NCBI GenBank assembly: GCA_036346355.1
Contig: CM070575.1
Coordinates: forward strand, 63,183,915 to 63,247,914
DNA: 64,000 nucleotides
DNA from: Rhipidocladum racemiflorum
Taxonomy: Eukaryota > Streptophyta > Magnoliopsida > Poales > Poaceae
Direction of reading: 5' to 3'
Positions 1-11,639 of the stretch are shown in pieces. The number at the start of each line of letters is the position of its first letter. Within the stretch, counting starts at the first letter, position 1. The notes below the pieces were generated by a model, which was not told the DNA's origin, did not search any database, and was given only the letters and a program-made list of their open reading frames with translations. The position numbers were made by a program, and so were the translations under genes.

Positions 1-1026
1 AAGTCTTGATGAAACCTAAAATTGATGGATGAATTAGAATCTAGACCTCCACACAATCACAAGGAAACAAACGGAGTGGAGATTGACCCACCGGAGAGGA
101 AGATACGACCAAGAACACGAAGAACACGAAAACTCGGCGTTCCTCGCGGTTTCTTCGATCTAGCGGCCGGATGAGTTGGAGACACAAAGGGTGAGTGCTA
201 CCACCGGGAAGAGGGTTCTAATACGGAGCAATGAGAGGTGGAAGCACGCGAAACGGAGTTGAAACGGCCGATTTATTGCCATAATCGTCAATTTTGGTTT
301 TGGAAAGATTGAACCGTTTCCGGCGAGATCCCAGGCTAATGATGTTGGGGGTGGAGAGAGCTCGTCGCTACGGATTCAACGGACCCGGCCGTTCATGATT
401 TGGAGCAATGAATAGGGAGTTATGGGTGTTTGAATCATGAAGCCCTAGTATGGAAGCTTCCTGCATTGCTCTGGTTCTTCCAACGTGCATGACCAGCCAA
501 AGGTTAGGGATGACACTGTTGCGCCACGTGTCGCCTCCTCATCGGCCAAGGTTTACGCGAAAGTGACGCCCTAGAGAAAAATTAGCAAAAATGGTCTAAA
601 AATTCCGGAAAAATTTCTAGAACCATTTTGGAATATTTGGAACCCAATAAAATTGGTTTCGCGAAATTTGGACGAAATTTGTGGATTTGAATATTCTGGG
701 GCGAATAGCGGGCATTAAACAAAAGCCGCGCGAGATAAAATACCAGAGAGCCTCCAAAAATCTTGGGAAAATTCCCAAAATATTTTTAGAATATTTGGGA
801 CCTAATGCACTAGGTTCCATGATTCTCGGAGCATTTTTGGACTTGGGCGAAATTTCGGGTACTGGCGAGAGTCTGGAAATTCGATTTTTCGAACGGAGGA
901 GAATTGAACTCCGGGATTGGATGGAAAAGGATGCCAGGTTAAATTAAACACCAAAGAAACTCCAATTTTTGAATTTACTTAATATAAATTAGATTTTTTC
1001 CAGAACGCGAAACTGATGATGTTACA
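1..1026 (-). mobile_element. Partial gypsy-type LTR, reverse orientation
   Basis: Read on the minus strand the segment starts TGTAACATCATC at base 1026. It continues with the A+T-rich 'aaaattcc' sequence typical of the starts of the other long LTRs in this window (6390 onward, and 34885 backward). The other end lies outside the window. No coding region is supported; the short ORFs inside are chance. Assignment to an LTR comes from the TGTAACA start and overall resemblance, not from a full-length match. Confidence 0.6.
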
Positions 1027-1027
1027 G

Positions 1028-1228
1028 CACCTCATCCCAAACGGTTCTAAATTGGAACCGTCTGTGATGAGGTGCACATTACAGACGGTTCCAATTTAGA
1101 ACCGTCTGTGATGTTGATTTTCACAGACGGTTACAATTTAGAACCGCCTGTGATGACTTTTTTCACAGACGGTTCCAATTTAGAACCGTCTGTGATGGCT
1201 TTTTCACAGACGGTTCCAATTTAGAACC
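1028..1228. repeat. Hairpin (palindromic) repeat array, ACGGTTC type
   Basis: About five consecutive units of roughly 35-40 bases. Each is an inverted repeat with arms cacagacggttc / gaaccgtctgtg around a 7-base loop (caattta). The first unit is also bracketed by gcacctcatc and gatgaggtgc. Such arrays are typical of the subterminal regions of plant CACTA (En/Spm) transposons, but no CACTA terminus is visible here. The last unit stops mid-hairpin at 1228, where the lectin fragment begins. Confidence 0.75.
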
Positions 1229-1712
1229 TGCTCCCCGAGTTCAACAGCTCCGAGGGGTTCCTGCTCCTCTCGCGGACGGTCGACATCTGGCGGGCCGGCG
1301 ACGGCGGGGTGCCTGCGCGCGAGGCGTCGTTCAACACCAGCTTCACGCTCGACGACGGAGCCTCTCCCGTCTCGTTCGTCCTCCTCCTCGACCGCTTCCC
1401 CACGCTCAACAACCCGGCCGGCCTCCGTGGTTGTAACAACTCGGCCGCCGGTGTCGAGGCCAACGCCACCAACTCCCTCGCCGCCGTCGAGGTAGGCACG
1501 GTCAAGTCGTACACCCCGGAGTCTTCGGACGTCGGCCTCAATGTCACCATCACGCCCAACCGTACCGCGCCGAGCCGCACCGTGTGGATCGAGTACAACG
1601 CCGTCGCACATCGTCTGTGGGTGTACGTTGCCGTCGGTAGGGAGGCGAGGCCACCCAGAGCGCTCCTCGACTCGCCCCTCGACCTCGCCGGTGTCCGCAG
1701 CACCCAGAGCGC
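1229..1712 (+). pseudogene. Fragment of a legume-lectin-domain gene
   Basis: This piece matches the middle of the intact gene at 14081-15001 (about bases 14274-14760, protein residues ~65-226) at high identity by eye. It has no start codon, signal peptide or membrane segment. The differences include short in-frame deletions, for example 6 bases in the TFRL region and 3 bases in the glycine/serine stretch, so the frame stays open through the match and on to 1794. At the left it is joined within one base to a transposon hairpin repeat. At the right it runs into gypsy gag sequence. It is probably a transposon-captured or rearranged paralogue fragment; expression cannot be judged. Confidence 0.8.
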
Positions 1713-1794
1713 TCCGAGGCAGTTCAAGTTAGTTCAGTTGCTACTATTGGTGTCAGTGATAAAGCAGATAGTGACCAGCAGCTATCCACTGTAA

Positions 1795-2861
1795 CAACCG
1801 TGACAATTCAAAACTTGGATCAGTTATTCACCGCCCAGACCCAGCTTATGCAAATAATGGTGCAACAGATGAATGTTATCAGTACCAAAATCAATCCCTC
1901 TACATCTGCAAATAATCCTGTTCACAGTCAAAGTTTGCCTTGTTCATGAGGACCAAACCACCCACGTTTGATGGATTAGCCACTCTCAAAGACGCAGAAA
2001 TATGGCTTCGTGTCATAGAAGAGAAGCTGGCTTTGGTGCAATGTGAAAATGAAGAGAAGGTTCCCTATGCTACTTGCCAGTTACAAGGAGATGCATTAGC
2101 CTGGTGAATAGGTTTCTACGCCACCTCTGAAGATGGACATACTATCACTTGGTTGGAGTTTGCCACCGCCCTTCGTCGGTTTGTTGCGTCGTCATATGAT
2201 AGTGTAACTACCGCAAGTTTAGAGAAGTGTACAACCCCTGCACCCAATACCATACCGAGACGTTGTTCTTTGAAGTGTTGTCAACCAAGCAAATCAGAAG
2301 ACCGTGCATGCATCCGATGTGGAGGACTAGGACATACTGCTGATGAACATGTAATCAATTGTTCCAGCTGTGAAGGAAGCCATTCACCTGGAGAATGTCC
2401 CATGAACAACATCACATGCTATCTTTGCGAAGGCTGTGATCATTGTCCAGCTCAAAGTCCCCTGGATTCCATAGTGACCGCTGTGATTCGATATCAGCGA
2501 GAGAGTTTTCAAGCTGTCATTGCTCAAGAGTTAGCGAGAAGAGAAGGACTGTCATCCGCACCTGCCGTGCCACGTGAAGAAATGAAGAAGAAACATGTCA
2601 ACCTATCCACCCACCTCAGGAAATCAGTGATACTTGGTCACCATGGAATTGTTTCTTGTGTGATAAACGAAGTCACTGGGCCAGAGAATGCTCCATCAAC
2701 TCGGCATGATGACCAGACATTCATGCTACAATTATGGTGAGTTATGTCATTTTGTTAAGAAATGCCCACAGAAAAATCAAGCAATTTCTGAAGCCATGAT
2801 CACTCCAGAGATTACTTTAGTATTATAACACAAAAAAGTGAGTGGTAAGACTATGGAAGCA
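1795..2861 (+). mobile_element. Decayed Ty3/gypsy gag with zinc knuckles
   Basis: An ATG at 1946 opens a frame with the gag-type start MRTKPPTFDG and a Trp-rich capsid core, broken by a TGA at about 2104. The downstream frame (2153-2740) carries several Cys/His clusters, including CIRCGGLGHTADEH and CYLCEGCDHC. A further knuckle-like CYNYGELCHF motif spans ~2725-2770. This gag is of a different family from the element that follows. The junction at about 2861 lies within zinc-knuckle sequence of both, so the two are fused at a locally similar site. Not functional as read. Confidence 0.65.
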
Positions 2862-3396
2862 ACTTGCTTAACGAGCCAGGACACTTTGCCAACAGTTGTC
2901 CAAAGAAGACAGCAGGAGTGACCCCAGTTCGCTTCAATCTAGGAACCACCCCAGCTAGGACCCCAGCACCAGGAGCCACACGCCAGACTGTGGTGAGAGG
3001 CCGAGTCAACCATGTCACCGCAAATGCACTGCAGAATGCTACGGACGTCGTACTGGGTAAGTTACTTGTTAACTCAAGACTGCACAGCTTGTGTTTGACT
3101 GAGCTTAGATTCGTTTGTTTCGCAAGGCTTTGCTACTAGAAATGATTTGAGGATTGCAAGACTTAGATGCATGCTTTTAGTTCAAACCCCTGGTTCCAGA
3201 ACTCCGAACGAAAGTAGGATGTTCCGGGGTGAGAATACTAATAGATGGGATAGAGTTCCTAGCAAACCTTATTATTCTAGAAACCCAGACCTTAGACGTC
3301 ATATTGGGAATGGATTGGTTATCCAAGCACAAGGCCGTATTGGATTGTGGACGAAGGACTATCTCGATTGAGAGCCCTTGTGGAAAGAAAGTGAAA
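2862..3396 (+). pseudogene. gypsy gag C-terminus and aspartic protease, broken
   Basis: The region contains the gag knuckle, then GRVNHVTANALQNATDVVLG leading into the protease. In the sister element the catalytic triplet D-S-G is intact (at 61655-61663). Here the same site reads tttgactgagctt, which destroys D-S-G-A and shifts the frame. Downstream protease residues (LRIARLRCMLLVQTPG) survive in another frame at 3147-3230. No working protease can be read from this copy. Confidence 0.75.
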
Positions 3397-4430
3397 TTTC
3401 AAGCCACCGCCGTTAGAGATGGGCAGTTGATGGTTAACAGCACCAAGGCAATCGGCATAGAGGATGTCTCGAGAGTGAATGAGTACCCGGATGTTTTTCT
3501 GAAGATCTACCTGGTATGCCGCACGAGGACATAGAGTTTGTGATAGAGCTTGTACAGTGCAAAGACCGATAGCAAAGAGACCCTATCGGATGTCCACCGA
3601 GGAGTTGGTTGAGATGAAGAAACAAATAGAAGAGTTAATGGAGAAAGGATTTATCGAGGCCAGAGTTAAATCGGCCGCTGGGGAGCACCGCTTTGTTTGT
3701 CAAGAAAAAGGACGGGAGTTTCGGGATGTGCATTGACTACAGTGCACTCAATGAAGTCACCGTGAAGAATAAGTATCCGCTACCGGGATTGATGATTTGT
3801 TTGATCGGTGAGAGGAGCCGGAGTTTTCTCCAAGATTGATCGAGATCGGGATACCATCGATTGAAGATCCGATCGTAAGATATCCGAAGACGCATTCTCG
3901 TCAAGATATGGACATTACGAGTTCTGATTATGTCTTTTGGTCTCGACGAATGCGCCAAAGATATTTCATGAATATGATGAATAAGGTGTTCATGGAATAC
4001 TTGGACAAGTTTGTCGTCGTGTTCATAGATGATATTCTAATCTACTCCAAAACGGAGGATGAACATGCTTAGGACACTTAAGGCGAGTTTTGGAAAAGCC
4101 GAGGAACAAAGCAACTCTTCGCCAAGTTCAAGAAGTGTGATTTTTGGAAGGACAAGGTGGAGTTTCTTGGACATGTAATGACCGCATGAAGGAGTCGTAG
4201 TAGACCCAAGCAAAGTAGAAGGCGTGTTACATTGGGAGCGTAGAAGATCGTGACCCAGGTTCTGAGTTTCCTTGGAATGGCGAGGATACTACCGCCGTTT
4301 CATCAAAGGCTTCTCGACAATTGCGAAACCTCTTACGCAATTCTTTGAAGAAGGAAAAGAAGTTTGCATGGACGCCTTAATGTGAGAAAGGATTTCAGAG
4401 TCAAGAAGCGATTGACATCGGCCACGGTGT
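3397..4430 (+). pseudogene. gypsy reverse transcriptase, frameshifted
   Basis: The linker (AVRDGQLMVNSTKAI) is followed by RT motifs. The KKxGxFRxCIDY-type motif lies at about 3702-3760. The catalytic box FIDDILIYSK is at 4021-4050, where the two aspartates are intact. At least four frameshifts are needed to read it through (near 3505, 3560, 3680 and 3790). The palm/finger segment at 3820-3960 is scrambled relative to the sister copies. Confidence 0.8.
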
Positions 4431-4848
4431 TAGTTCTACCTGATGTTAATCAAAGCTTTGATATTTATTGTGACGCATCGCGCTAAGGACTTGGATGTGT
4501 CTTGTCTGCGAATGGAAAGGTCGCCGCTTATGCATCAAGGCGCTTGAGGCCGCATGAGGAAAATTATCCGACACATGACCTAGAGTTAGGCTAGTAGTGC
4601 ATGCCTTGAAGATATGGCGTCACTATCGATCGGGAACAGATGTGAAGTGTATACGGACCATAAGAGTCTTAAGTACATATTCACCCGATCGGATCTAAAC
4701 ATGAGGCGAGAGGAGATGGTTAGAGTTAATCAAGGACTACAATGTTGGAATCCATTACCATCCGGGAAGGCCAACGTAGTAGCCGATGCTCTGAGCCGGA
4801 AAAGCCATCACCGTGAGTACGATGCTAGCCACAAGTCGGGATGAGTTA
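4430..4848 (+). pseudogene. gypsy RNase H domain, frameshifted
   Basis: Recognisable RNase H blocks of a gypsy polyprotein: the FDIYCDAS-like start near 4455, EVYTDHKSLKYIF at about 4645-4683, and the ADALSRK tail at 4783-4803. Several single-base shifts separate the blocks. Role in the intact family: removal of the RNA strand after first-strand cDNA synthesis. Confidence 0.75.
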
Positions 4849-6389
4849 TGTGAGGATTTTCGGAAAATGAAGATTGAGGTGGTACCTGGCGGATTCTTGG
4901 CGCATTAGAAGTAAAGCCTACTCTAGAGGACCGGATCCAGGAAGAGGCGTATGATGATGACAAGATCCGCGAGATTAAGTCCATCAAGGAGGAAGGCAAG
5001 GCAGAGGACTTCAAGTTGGATGAGCAAGGCACGTTGTGGATGAAGGATCGCATTTGTGTGCCTAACAAGAAGGAGTTAAAGCAATCGATTTTGGAAGAAG
5101 CCCATGACTCCAAGTACTCAATTCATCCTGGAAGCGCCAAGATGTATCGAGGATCTCGAAGGAGAGATTCAGTGGCCGAGTATGAAGCGTGAAGTTCTTG
5201 AGCATGTTGCATTGTGCGACATATGCCAGAGAGTCAAGGCAATGCATCGAGACCAAACAGGATTGCTACAACCATTGAAAATACCTCGAGTGGAAGTGGG
5301 AGGAAATCGGAATAGATTTCATTACCGGTTTGCCTAAAACTCAAGGAGGTTATGACTCCATATGGGTTATAGTGGATCGCTTGACTAAAGTAGCCCATTT
5401 TATCCCCGTGAAGACCACTTACTCGGGACAAGTTGGCGAGTTGTACATGATCAGATCGCCTGTTTGCACTGAGTGCCAAAGAGGATTGTATCGGACAGGT
5501 ACCCAATTTACCTCAAGATTTTGGAATAAGTTGCATGAAGCCATGGGAACCCGTTTGAACTTCAAAGATGCCTTATCATCCGCATGACGGATGGACAGGC
5601 CAAAGAGTCAACCGCAGTTACGGAGGATATGTTAAGAGCTTGTGCATTGGCTTATGCTACCTCTTGGAATAAGAGTTTGCCGTATGCCTAGTTTAGTTAC
5701 AACAATAGTTATCGAGGCTAGTTTCTGAGATGTCACCTTTTGAGGCCTTTGTATGGTCGACCTGTCGGACGCCATTGAATTGGAATGAGACGGCGAGCGC
5801 CGTGTCTTCGGCCTGATATTCTTCAAGAGGTCAAGAGCGGTCGCCATGATTAGGAAAAGGTTGAAGATAGCCCAATCACGACAAAAGAGTTATCTTGACA
5901 GCGTCGCCGAGACTTGAGTTTTGAATCGAAGACTTTGTATACCTCGTGAGTTACGCCTCTCAGGGAGTTAAGAGGTTCCATGCCAAAGGGAAACTCGCAC
6001 TCGCTATGTTGGACCATTTAAGATTTTGAGCCGCAGAGGCGAAGTTGCTTATCACCGGAGTTGCCGCAATCGTTAGCGAGGAGTGCATGACGTATTCCAT
6101 GTGTCCCAGCTTGAAGAAGTGTCTCCGAGTTCCCGAGGAACGTACACCGCTAGAGTTAATTGAGTTGCAAGAGGATTTGACTTATAAGGAGCATCCCGTG
6201 AGGATTACGGACACAATGGATCGAGAAATTAGAAACAAGTCAACCCGTTTCAGAGAGTTCGATTGGAGCAACCATGCAGAGAGCGAAGCGACTTAGGGAG
6301 TCAAGAGGATTTGAAGAAAGAGTTTCCAAACCTATTCTCAGTAGTGAGCCACCGAATCTCTGTGGACGAGATTCTATTAAGGGGAGGTT
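4849..6389 (+). pseudogene. gypsy integrase and chromodomain, frameshifted; ends at polypurine tract
   Basis: The integrase zinc-binding region ends in CDICQRVKA (5217-5243). The core includes GYDSIWVIVDRLTKVAHF (5347-5400). A TDGQ-type block lies near 5588. The C-terminus (6045-6300) contains LTYKEHPVRITDTMDREIRN and FDWSNHAESEATW, a chromodomain of the kind that directs chromoviruses to marked chromatin. The reading ends near DEILLRGG at 6366-6389, overlapping the polypurine tract aaggggaggtt (6379-6389). Multiple shifts; not functional as written. Confidence 0.8.
6379..6389 (+). other. Polypurine tract of gypsy element
   Basis: The tract aaggggaggtt lies immediately before TGTAACACC, the first bases of the LTR. 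This is the expected plus-strand priming site. Confidence 0.85.
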
Positions 6390-9300
6390 TGTAACACCCC
6401 AAAATTTTGCTTTTCTTAAATTCATGTGTGATTTGGCACTTTGGTGAATTTTTGGAATTTTCTCGAATTTATTTGGATTTATTTGGAATTTATTTGAATT
6501 TATTCCATTTTGAAATAATTAAAGAATTAAACTTTGCAAATAAAATTTTGTTGGAAATATTTTATTTGAGCCCAAAATGAACTAAAGTATTTTCCGTAAT
6601 TTTTGGAATTTTTCTCGAGTCTTTTGCTATTTTTAATGAATTAAATGAATTATCGGGAATTATTTTAATTATTAAATCATTGGAAAATGCGAGTGGGTTT
6701 GTACTATTCATCCGATCGAGCCCGAAGTCGGACTCGAGTTCGAGTCCGACCAACCCGACCGAGCCACGTGACTCGGCCGAATCAAGTCCAAACTCCTAAC
6801 TCCGCCGAACTGCTGGATCGAGATCCAACTACCGAATCGAGCCGCGACCGATCCGGCCGGATCCGATCGCACCCACGCGATCGTGGACTGGCCGATCGTG
6901 CCACGTGGACGGCCGTCGTCGTCGTCTCCGCCGGATCCGAAGCCGGACTCCGCCGCCGCGTCGCCGCCGCAGAGGTTTAGGTTTCCGTTTTCCGCGACGG
7001 ACGCCGAGGCTATTTAAGGCCTGGTCACACCCGAGGTCGGCCACGACCTTGCGCACTCCATAGCCCCTACTCACCAAGGCAGAGCGGCCGCGTTTAGCCG
7101 CGATAGCTCGCCAGTAGTTAGCGCCACTCCGCCGCGGTTTTGCCTCGCCTCGCCGCCGTCGCCGCCTTCCGCCGAAGTTGGAGCCCGATTCCGAGTCCTC
7201 AAGTCAAGGCGCACTGCGGTACCTCTCACTCCGTCGGAGAAACCCCGGCAGCCGTCGGGCTCGTCGTCGTCTCCGTCTCCGATTCTTTGCAGCTCACGCC
7301 GCGTCGCCATCGACCTCGCGAGCTCAGGCGCCGTCCGATCTTGATCGTGCGGTTGAGGCGAAGTTCACGTGTTTCCAAACCGATTAGATGCGGACCGTTG
7401 GATCAAGATCCAACGGCCCACGATCGCCACGCGTCGTAGTAGTTTTAATGTAGGATTAGATCCGACCGTCCGATCTAGATCGAACGGCCCACGATCATCG
7501 AGTAGTTTTCAACGTGTTAACCTCGCATCTAATCGCGGCCGTTGATTTTCAAATCAACGGACACGATCGTGCCACGTGTCCCGGAAGCCGAGCCGCCGCG
7601 CCCACGCGCGCGTGTGTGGTCACTAACACGCTGGGCCCGCGTGTCGGTCACGCTTAGCCGTGACCGCACCATGGACGTCACCCATGACGCCATCGGTGGT
7701 CCCACCTATCAAGACCGTGGTCGAGCCCTCGCCGACGCCGATGACGCCACCCGAGTGGTCCCACATGTCGGTCTCACGTGGCCGTGGGACCGGTCCACGG
7801 TGAGACCCGAGCCGAGCGTGGGACCGAGTCCATGGGCCACCGACGTCGGCCAGACCAATCCAGTCTTTGCCACGTGTCCATGCCGACGCAATAATTAATT
7901 TTCAAAAGAAAATGATTTATTAATTCGAAATAATGATTTTGATTTTGTTTCAAACTTCAAACGCTTATAACTTTTGCGTTTCAACTCCGATTTGAGTGAT
8001 TCAAATTTCTAAATTTGTATAAAATTGAGATCTACCTAAATATGAATTTTATTTAATTTTTGGACTAAAGTTTTTCTCTGCAAAACTATTTAATTGATTA
8101 TTTAAACTTTAAATAATCATAACTTTTGCATCTTAACTCCAAATTTGACGATTCCAGTTTCTAAAAACTCATAAAATTATGTTCTCTCTGTTTATGGATT
8201 TTATTTGGATGTTTGGACACTTTTTGCCTATTGTTTATTCGTGTATTTGCTATTTGCACGCTTTACGAGTAGACGTTGAAGTGCCTAAGGATTCGAAGGA
8301 GAAGTATTAACTCAGATCCAACTCAAGACCAAGAACAAGTACTTTTTGAAGGCAAGTTGTGCTTTGACCATGTTGATCCTATTTTGAAATCTATTTTGAT
8401 TTAACCTATTGCATGCTAAGTTCAAATAGAAAATACTTTATTTAAACATGGGGATTAGATAAACACCAATCTCATGTATGACACCTTGATTATTTAAGTA
8501 TGTGCCATGACCCCTTTGTCACCCTAGTTGTGGATTACTAGTTGGACATTATTAAATTGCCAACATGGGTTTAGAACGTTGTAGTATCTTGCTTAGACCT
8601 CGCTACGTGCTCATGACATGATTTTGGACAATCAAATGTTAATATTGACTTAATGATATATTGAACCTGTTTTGGAAAGGTATCATGTGATGTTGATGGC
8701 ACGTGGTGCATGGTAATCAAGCGGGGTTTGATAAACGATTTCGGCCAGGCATGTGGCAAGAGTAATCAATTGGGCCGGTTGTGGCATTGGGGATGTTGAT
8801 TTGGTTCTTCTGTAGTCTTGCCCTGGTCACCTTAAGGACTTAACCTTGCAAGCCTTTGAATCGGGTCTAACGTGCAACCACATGTCTCAGAATGGGACGG
8901 ACCTAGTTGACTAAGTTGCTAATAACGCACTGTGGGACCTTAGGAGGTCAACTACACCCTTTGTGTAAGTTGTACGGAGCGCGTCTTGGGCCGAGGCCAG
9001 TACCCATCTAACAGCTTGATTGGCCTAGACTTCGCCTTAGCTAAGGGAAGGGTTAGTGTGCAATAGCAGGGAGGACCACTTGTATTGTTAGAAGTTTCCG
9101 AAAGACTTTGTTACTGAACTCGCCTTTGTGGTGTTTGATCAGTATCTTGTGGGTAAAGTGCATAACCTCTGCAGAGTATAGAATCTATTCGAATAGCCGT
9201 GTCCGCGGTATTGGACATCGCCGAATTACAATCAAGGGTTAGATTTTTACGAAAATAACTTGGTTTTGAAAGGTTGGGTTGGATTAATGATGACGTTGAT

Positions 9301-9871
9301 GGAAATGTGGTTTAGGATGGGAAAAATGTTTACTAAAACTTCTTGAAAAGTTATTTATGCTTTACTTGTTTTTACCGCTTTCGAATCTACTTATGCTACT
9401 TTTTAAATGTCAAGCATCGCAAATATACCTTGAGCTATTCCTTTGTACCAAGCCATGCATATAGTATATTAGCTCAAGCATTCAGGCATGACTTGCTTTG
9501 AGTACCAAGTACTCACCCTTGCCACCCTACAACACCGATTGAAGAGGAGAATACACCGGCTTTGGAGGAGGAGCTCCAAGAGGATCCGTCTACTTAGGAG
9601 CGAGCCCGGTCGGTTGCCTGTGGTATCTTGGATGGCGCCACGGGTTATTTGATTTTCCGCTACTATTTCTCTCTTAATAAGTATCGCCTGGCGTGCATTT
9701 GTGACTTGGCCATAAGGTCGTAACCATTGCTTAATTAAATAAAAGTACTTTGATAGTATCGAATGGTATGATTGTGATATTTACCGATGTTAAGACTGTG
9801 TGCACTAGCGCGTTCCTGGACTAGTGTTGAATACACAGAGGGTCCGGATTTGCAAATTCGGGGTCCCGACA
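6390..9871 (+). mobile_element. Complete 3.48 kb gypsy LTR
   Basis: It begins TGTAACACCCC after the polypurine tract and ends GGGTCCCGACA. The end is defined by the sister LTR at 57349-59262, which has the same end followed directly by a primer-binding site. Contents include a GC-rich central part with a TATTTAA box (7011-7017), many ACGT-core motifs, palindromes of the form CCGTTGGATC-AA-GATCCAACGG (near 7395), and an A+T-rich second half. ORFs inside (for example 6687-7440 and 7542-7898) are not supported as genes. Confidence 0.88.
7011..7017 (+). promoter_or_regulatory. Candidate LTR TATA box
   Basis: The sequence TATTTAA occurs at the same place in the second LTR copy (30019-30025), inside the shared context gccgaggctatttaa. 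This is the most plausible RNA polymerase II core promoter of this LTR family. Inferred from sequence only. Confidence 0.5.
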
Positions 9872-10352
9872 AGTTTCAAGCAATTGCCGTTCGAGATGGA
9901 CAGCTGATGGTCAACAGTGTGAAGACAGTCAACATTGAAGATGTACCAGTTGTCAGTGAGTACCCAGATGTTTTTCCTGAAGATTTACTCGGTATGCCGC
10001 CAGATAGAGACATAGAGTTTGTGATTGAGTTAGTACTAGGTACAGCACCAATAACCAAGAGACCTTATCGGATGTCTACCGATGAGTTAGTGGAGATGAA
10101 GAAACAGATAGAGGAGCTGTTGGAGAAAGGATTTATCAAACCCAGTTCGTTGTCATGGGGAGCACCAGTTCTGTTCATCAAAAAGAAGGATGTAAGTTTT
10201 CGGATGTGTATTGATTATCGTGCACTCAATGATGTGACGATAAAGAAAAAGTATCCGTTACCCAGGATTGATGACTTATTCGATCAGTTAAGAGGAGCCG
10301 GAGTTTTCTCTAAGATTGACCTGAGATCAGGGTATCACCAGCTGAAGATCTG
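9872..10352 (+). pseudogene. gypsy protease/RT linker and RT N-terminal fragment
   Basis: An open frame of ~160 codons (AIAVRDGQLMVNS... to DLRSGYHQLKI) is nearly the same protein as the RT start in the element at 61950-62400, but without frameshifts. It begins immediately after the last base of the LTR at 9871, with no primer-binding site or gag between, and stops abruptly at 10352. It therefore results from a deletion or illegitimate join, not from a normal element structure. It is useful as an undamaged reference for the broken copies. Confidence 0.85.
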
Positions 10353-10610
10353 ATCAGGCGGCAAGGCTGGTGCAGGGGCGGGAGAAGGCGGCGGTGGCCC
10401 GGAGCGCGTAGGAGCCGTGGCGGTGGGAGGGGAAGGCGGTGGCAGTGGACACGGCCATGCCCTGGATGGCGAGGAGCGCCATGGGAGGGGAGGGAGCAGG
10501 AAGGGAAGGGAGTTCGTTGGGATGGCCTGGAGTGAGCGAACCGCAGGAGATGCAATGGATAAGAGAGCATGCATAATCCTCTCTCTCTCTCTCTCTCTCT
10601 CTCCGGTCAC
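10353..10610 (-). pseudogene. 5' end of a possible host gene (transit-peptide-like), truncated
   Basis: On the minus strand a CT-rich 5' leader (10610-10483) is followed by an ATG at 10482 and a 42-codon frame beginning MALLAIQGMAVSTATAF. It is rich in Ala, Ser, Thr and Arg with almost no acidic residues, like a plastid transit peptide. It stops at TGA just where it meets the RT fragment (10353). The product cannot be named. It may be a gene fragment carried or cut by the transposons. The alternative is a chance ORF in GC-rich sequence. Confidence 0.35.
10579..10602. repeat. (CT)n microsatellite
   Basis: About twelve CT dinucleotides in a row. On the minus strand this is a GA tract lying in the presumed 5' leader of the fragment at 10353-10610. 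Confidence 0.9.
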
Positions 10611-11027
10611 ACGTAGCTCTGGTTAGTTTTAACCGGTAGTTTTTATTGTAATATATTTTATAAAACCTAATAAAACTATAATATTATAAAAATATTTTTA
10701 GAGATAATTTTTATATATCTAATTTAAATATTTAAAAAGATATTGACAGCTAAAGTCACAAAGTTTAACTGCATCTATGCCCAAAACGATAGCTACTTGT
10801 GATTGGAGGGAGTAATAAGGAAGAAGTCCACATAATACACCAAACTTTAATCGAAAGTCTGTTCGACACCTCACACAATGAAATCAGACATTTGACCTCC
10901 CCGAACTTTATAACCCGGGTCAAATGACACCTTAAACCTAGTTTTCGTACAATGGTGTTGGCTGAGTGATGAGTAGGCTGTTTAGGTGAATGACATGTAT
11001 GGCTCATATGGACTTTTCTTCTTAATC

Positions 11028-11095
11028 GAAATAGAGAGGGGAGGGAGCTACATCAGGGAATGAAATAGAGAGGGGAGGGAGCTACATCAGGGAAT
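11028..11095. repeat. Two perfect 34-base tandem copies
   Basis: The unit runs 11028-11061 and repeats exactly at 11062-11095 (gaaatagagaggggaggg...). The surrounding sequence to about 11640 is rich in degenerate gaaatttcgg/ttcgccgaaat words, a dispersed repeat I cannot name. Confidence 0.9.
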
Positions 11096-11639
11096 GAAAT
11101 CTCGGCGAGACTTTGCAAAATCTTGAAGAAATTTTGGATCTCGGACCCCTCCGAATTTCATAATCCCGGTGAAATTAAGAAAACCCTAGAAAAATTCAAA
11201 GTGCTACAGTACCTAAAACCTCTGCGAGATCATATATTTGACCGAAATCTCAGTAAATTTGACCGAAATTTGAACAAAACTTAACTGGATTTGACCAAAT
11301 TTGATCGGATTTTGGTCGGATTGGAGTCTTCATGTCGTTTTACGTGTGGGACAGTCAGTAGATCATAATTTGGGCGAAATTAAAAAAACCCTAAAAAATT
11401 CAATGGGCGACAGCACCTAAAATTTCGCCGAGATTTTGGCATTCTTGATCGAAATTTCGGTATTTTGAACCGAAATCTTGGAAATTTCTTCAGTAAAAAA
11501 GTTACCGGATTCAAAATTTCCTTTTTGTATTTCATTCGGATTTCGTCCGAAAAAACGAGATTTCGTCGAAATTTTGAATTTCAGAGGGTGCCGAGATAAA
11601 ACCCTAAAACGAAATTTGAAACCTTGAGCTGCATGGGCT

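Larger units (their letters stand above)
2862..9871 (+). mobile_element. 5'-truncated chromodomain Ty3/gypsy element (Del/Tekay-like) with full 3' LTR
   Basis: Order of parts: last gag zinc knuckle (NEPGHFANSCPKK), protease, RT, RNase H, integrase, chromodomain, polypurine tract, 3' LTR. The 5' LTR and most of gag are missing. The very long LTR and the C-terminal chromodomain are those of the Del/Tekay chromovirus lineage; rice RIRE3/RIRE8 are the known relatives I would compare first. The coding region has many frameshifts relative to the related copies at 9872-10352 and 61500-64000. Confidence 0.85.

Noticed and set aside
1028..1228. Regularly spaced repeats resembling a CRISPR array
   Set aside because: The units are palindromes with nearly constant spacers in a plant transposon context, with no cas genes.
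6687..7898. Several 60-120-codon ORFs on both strands
   Set aside because: They lie inside a gypsy LTR, are GC-driven, differ between LTR copies and have no domain.
10335..10610. Minus-strand ORF starting MTGERERERE
   Set aside because: Its start reads the CT microsatellite; the frame from 10482 has the better start context and composition.
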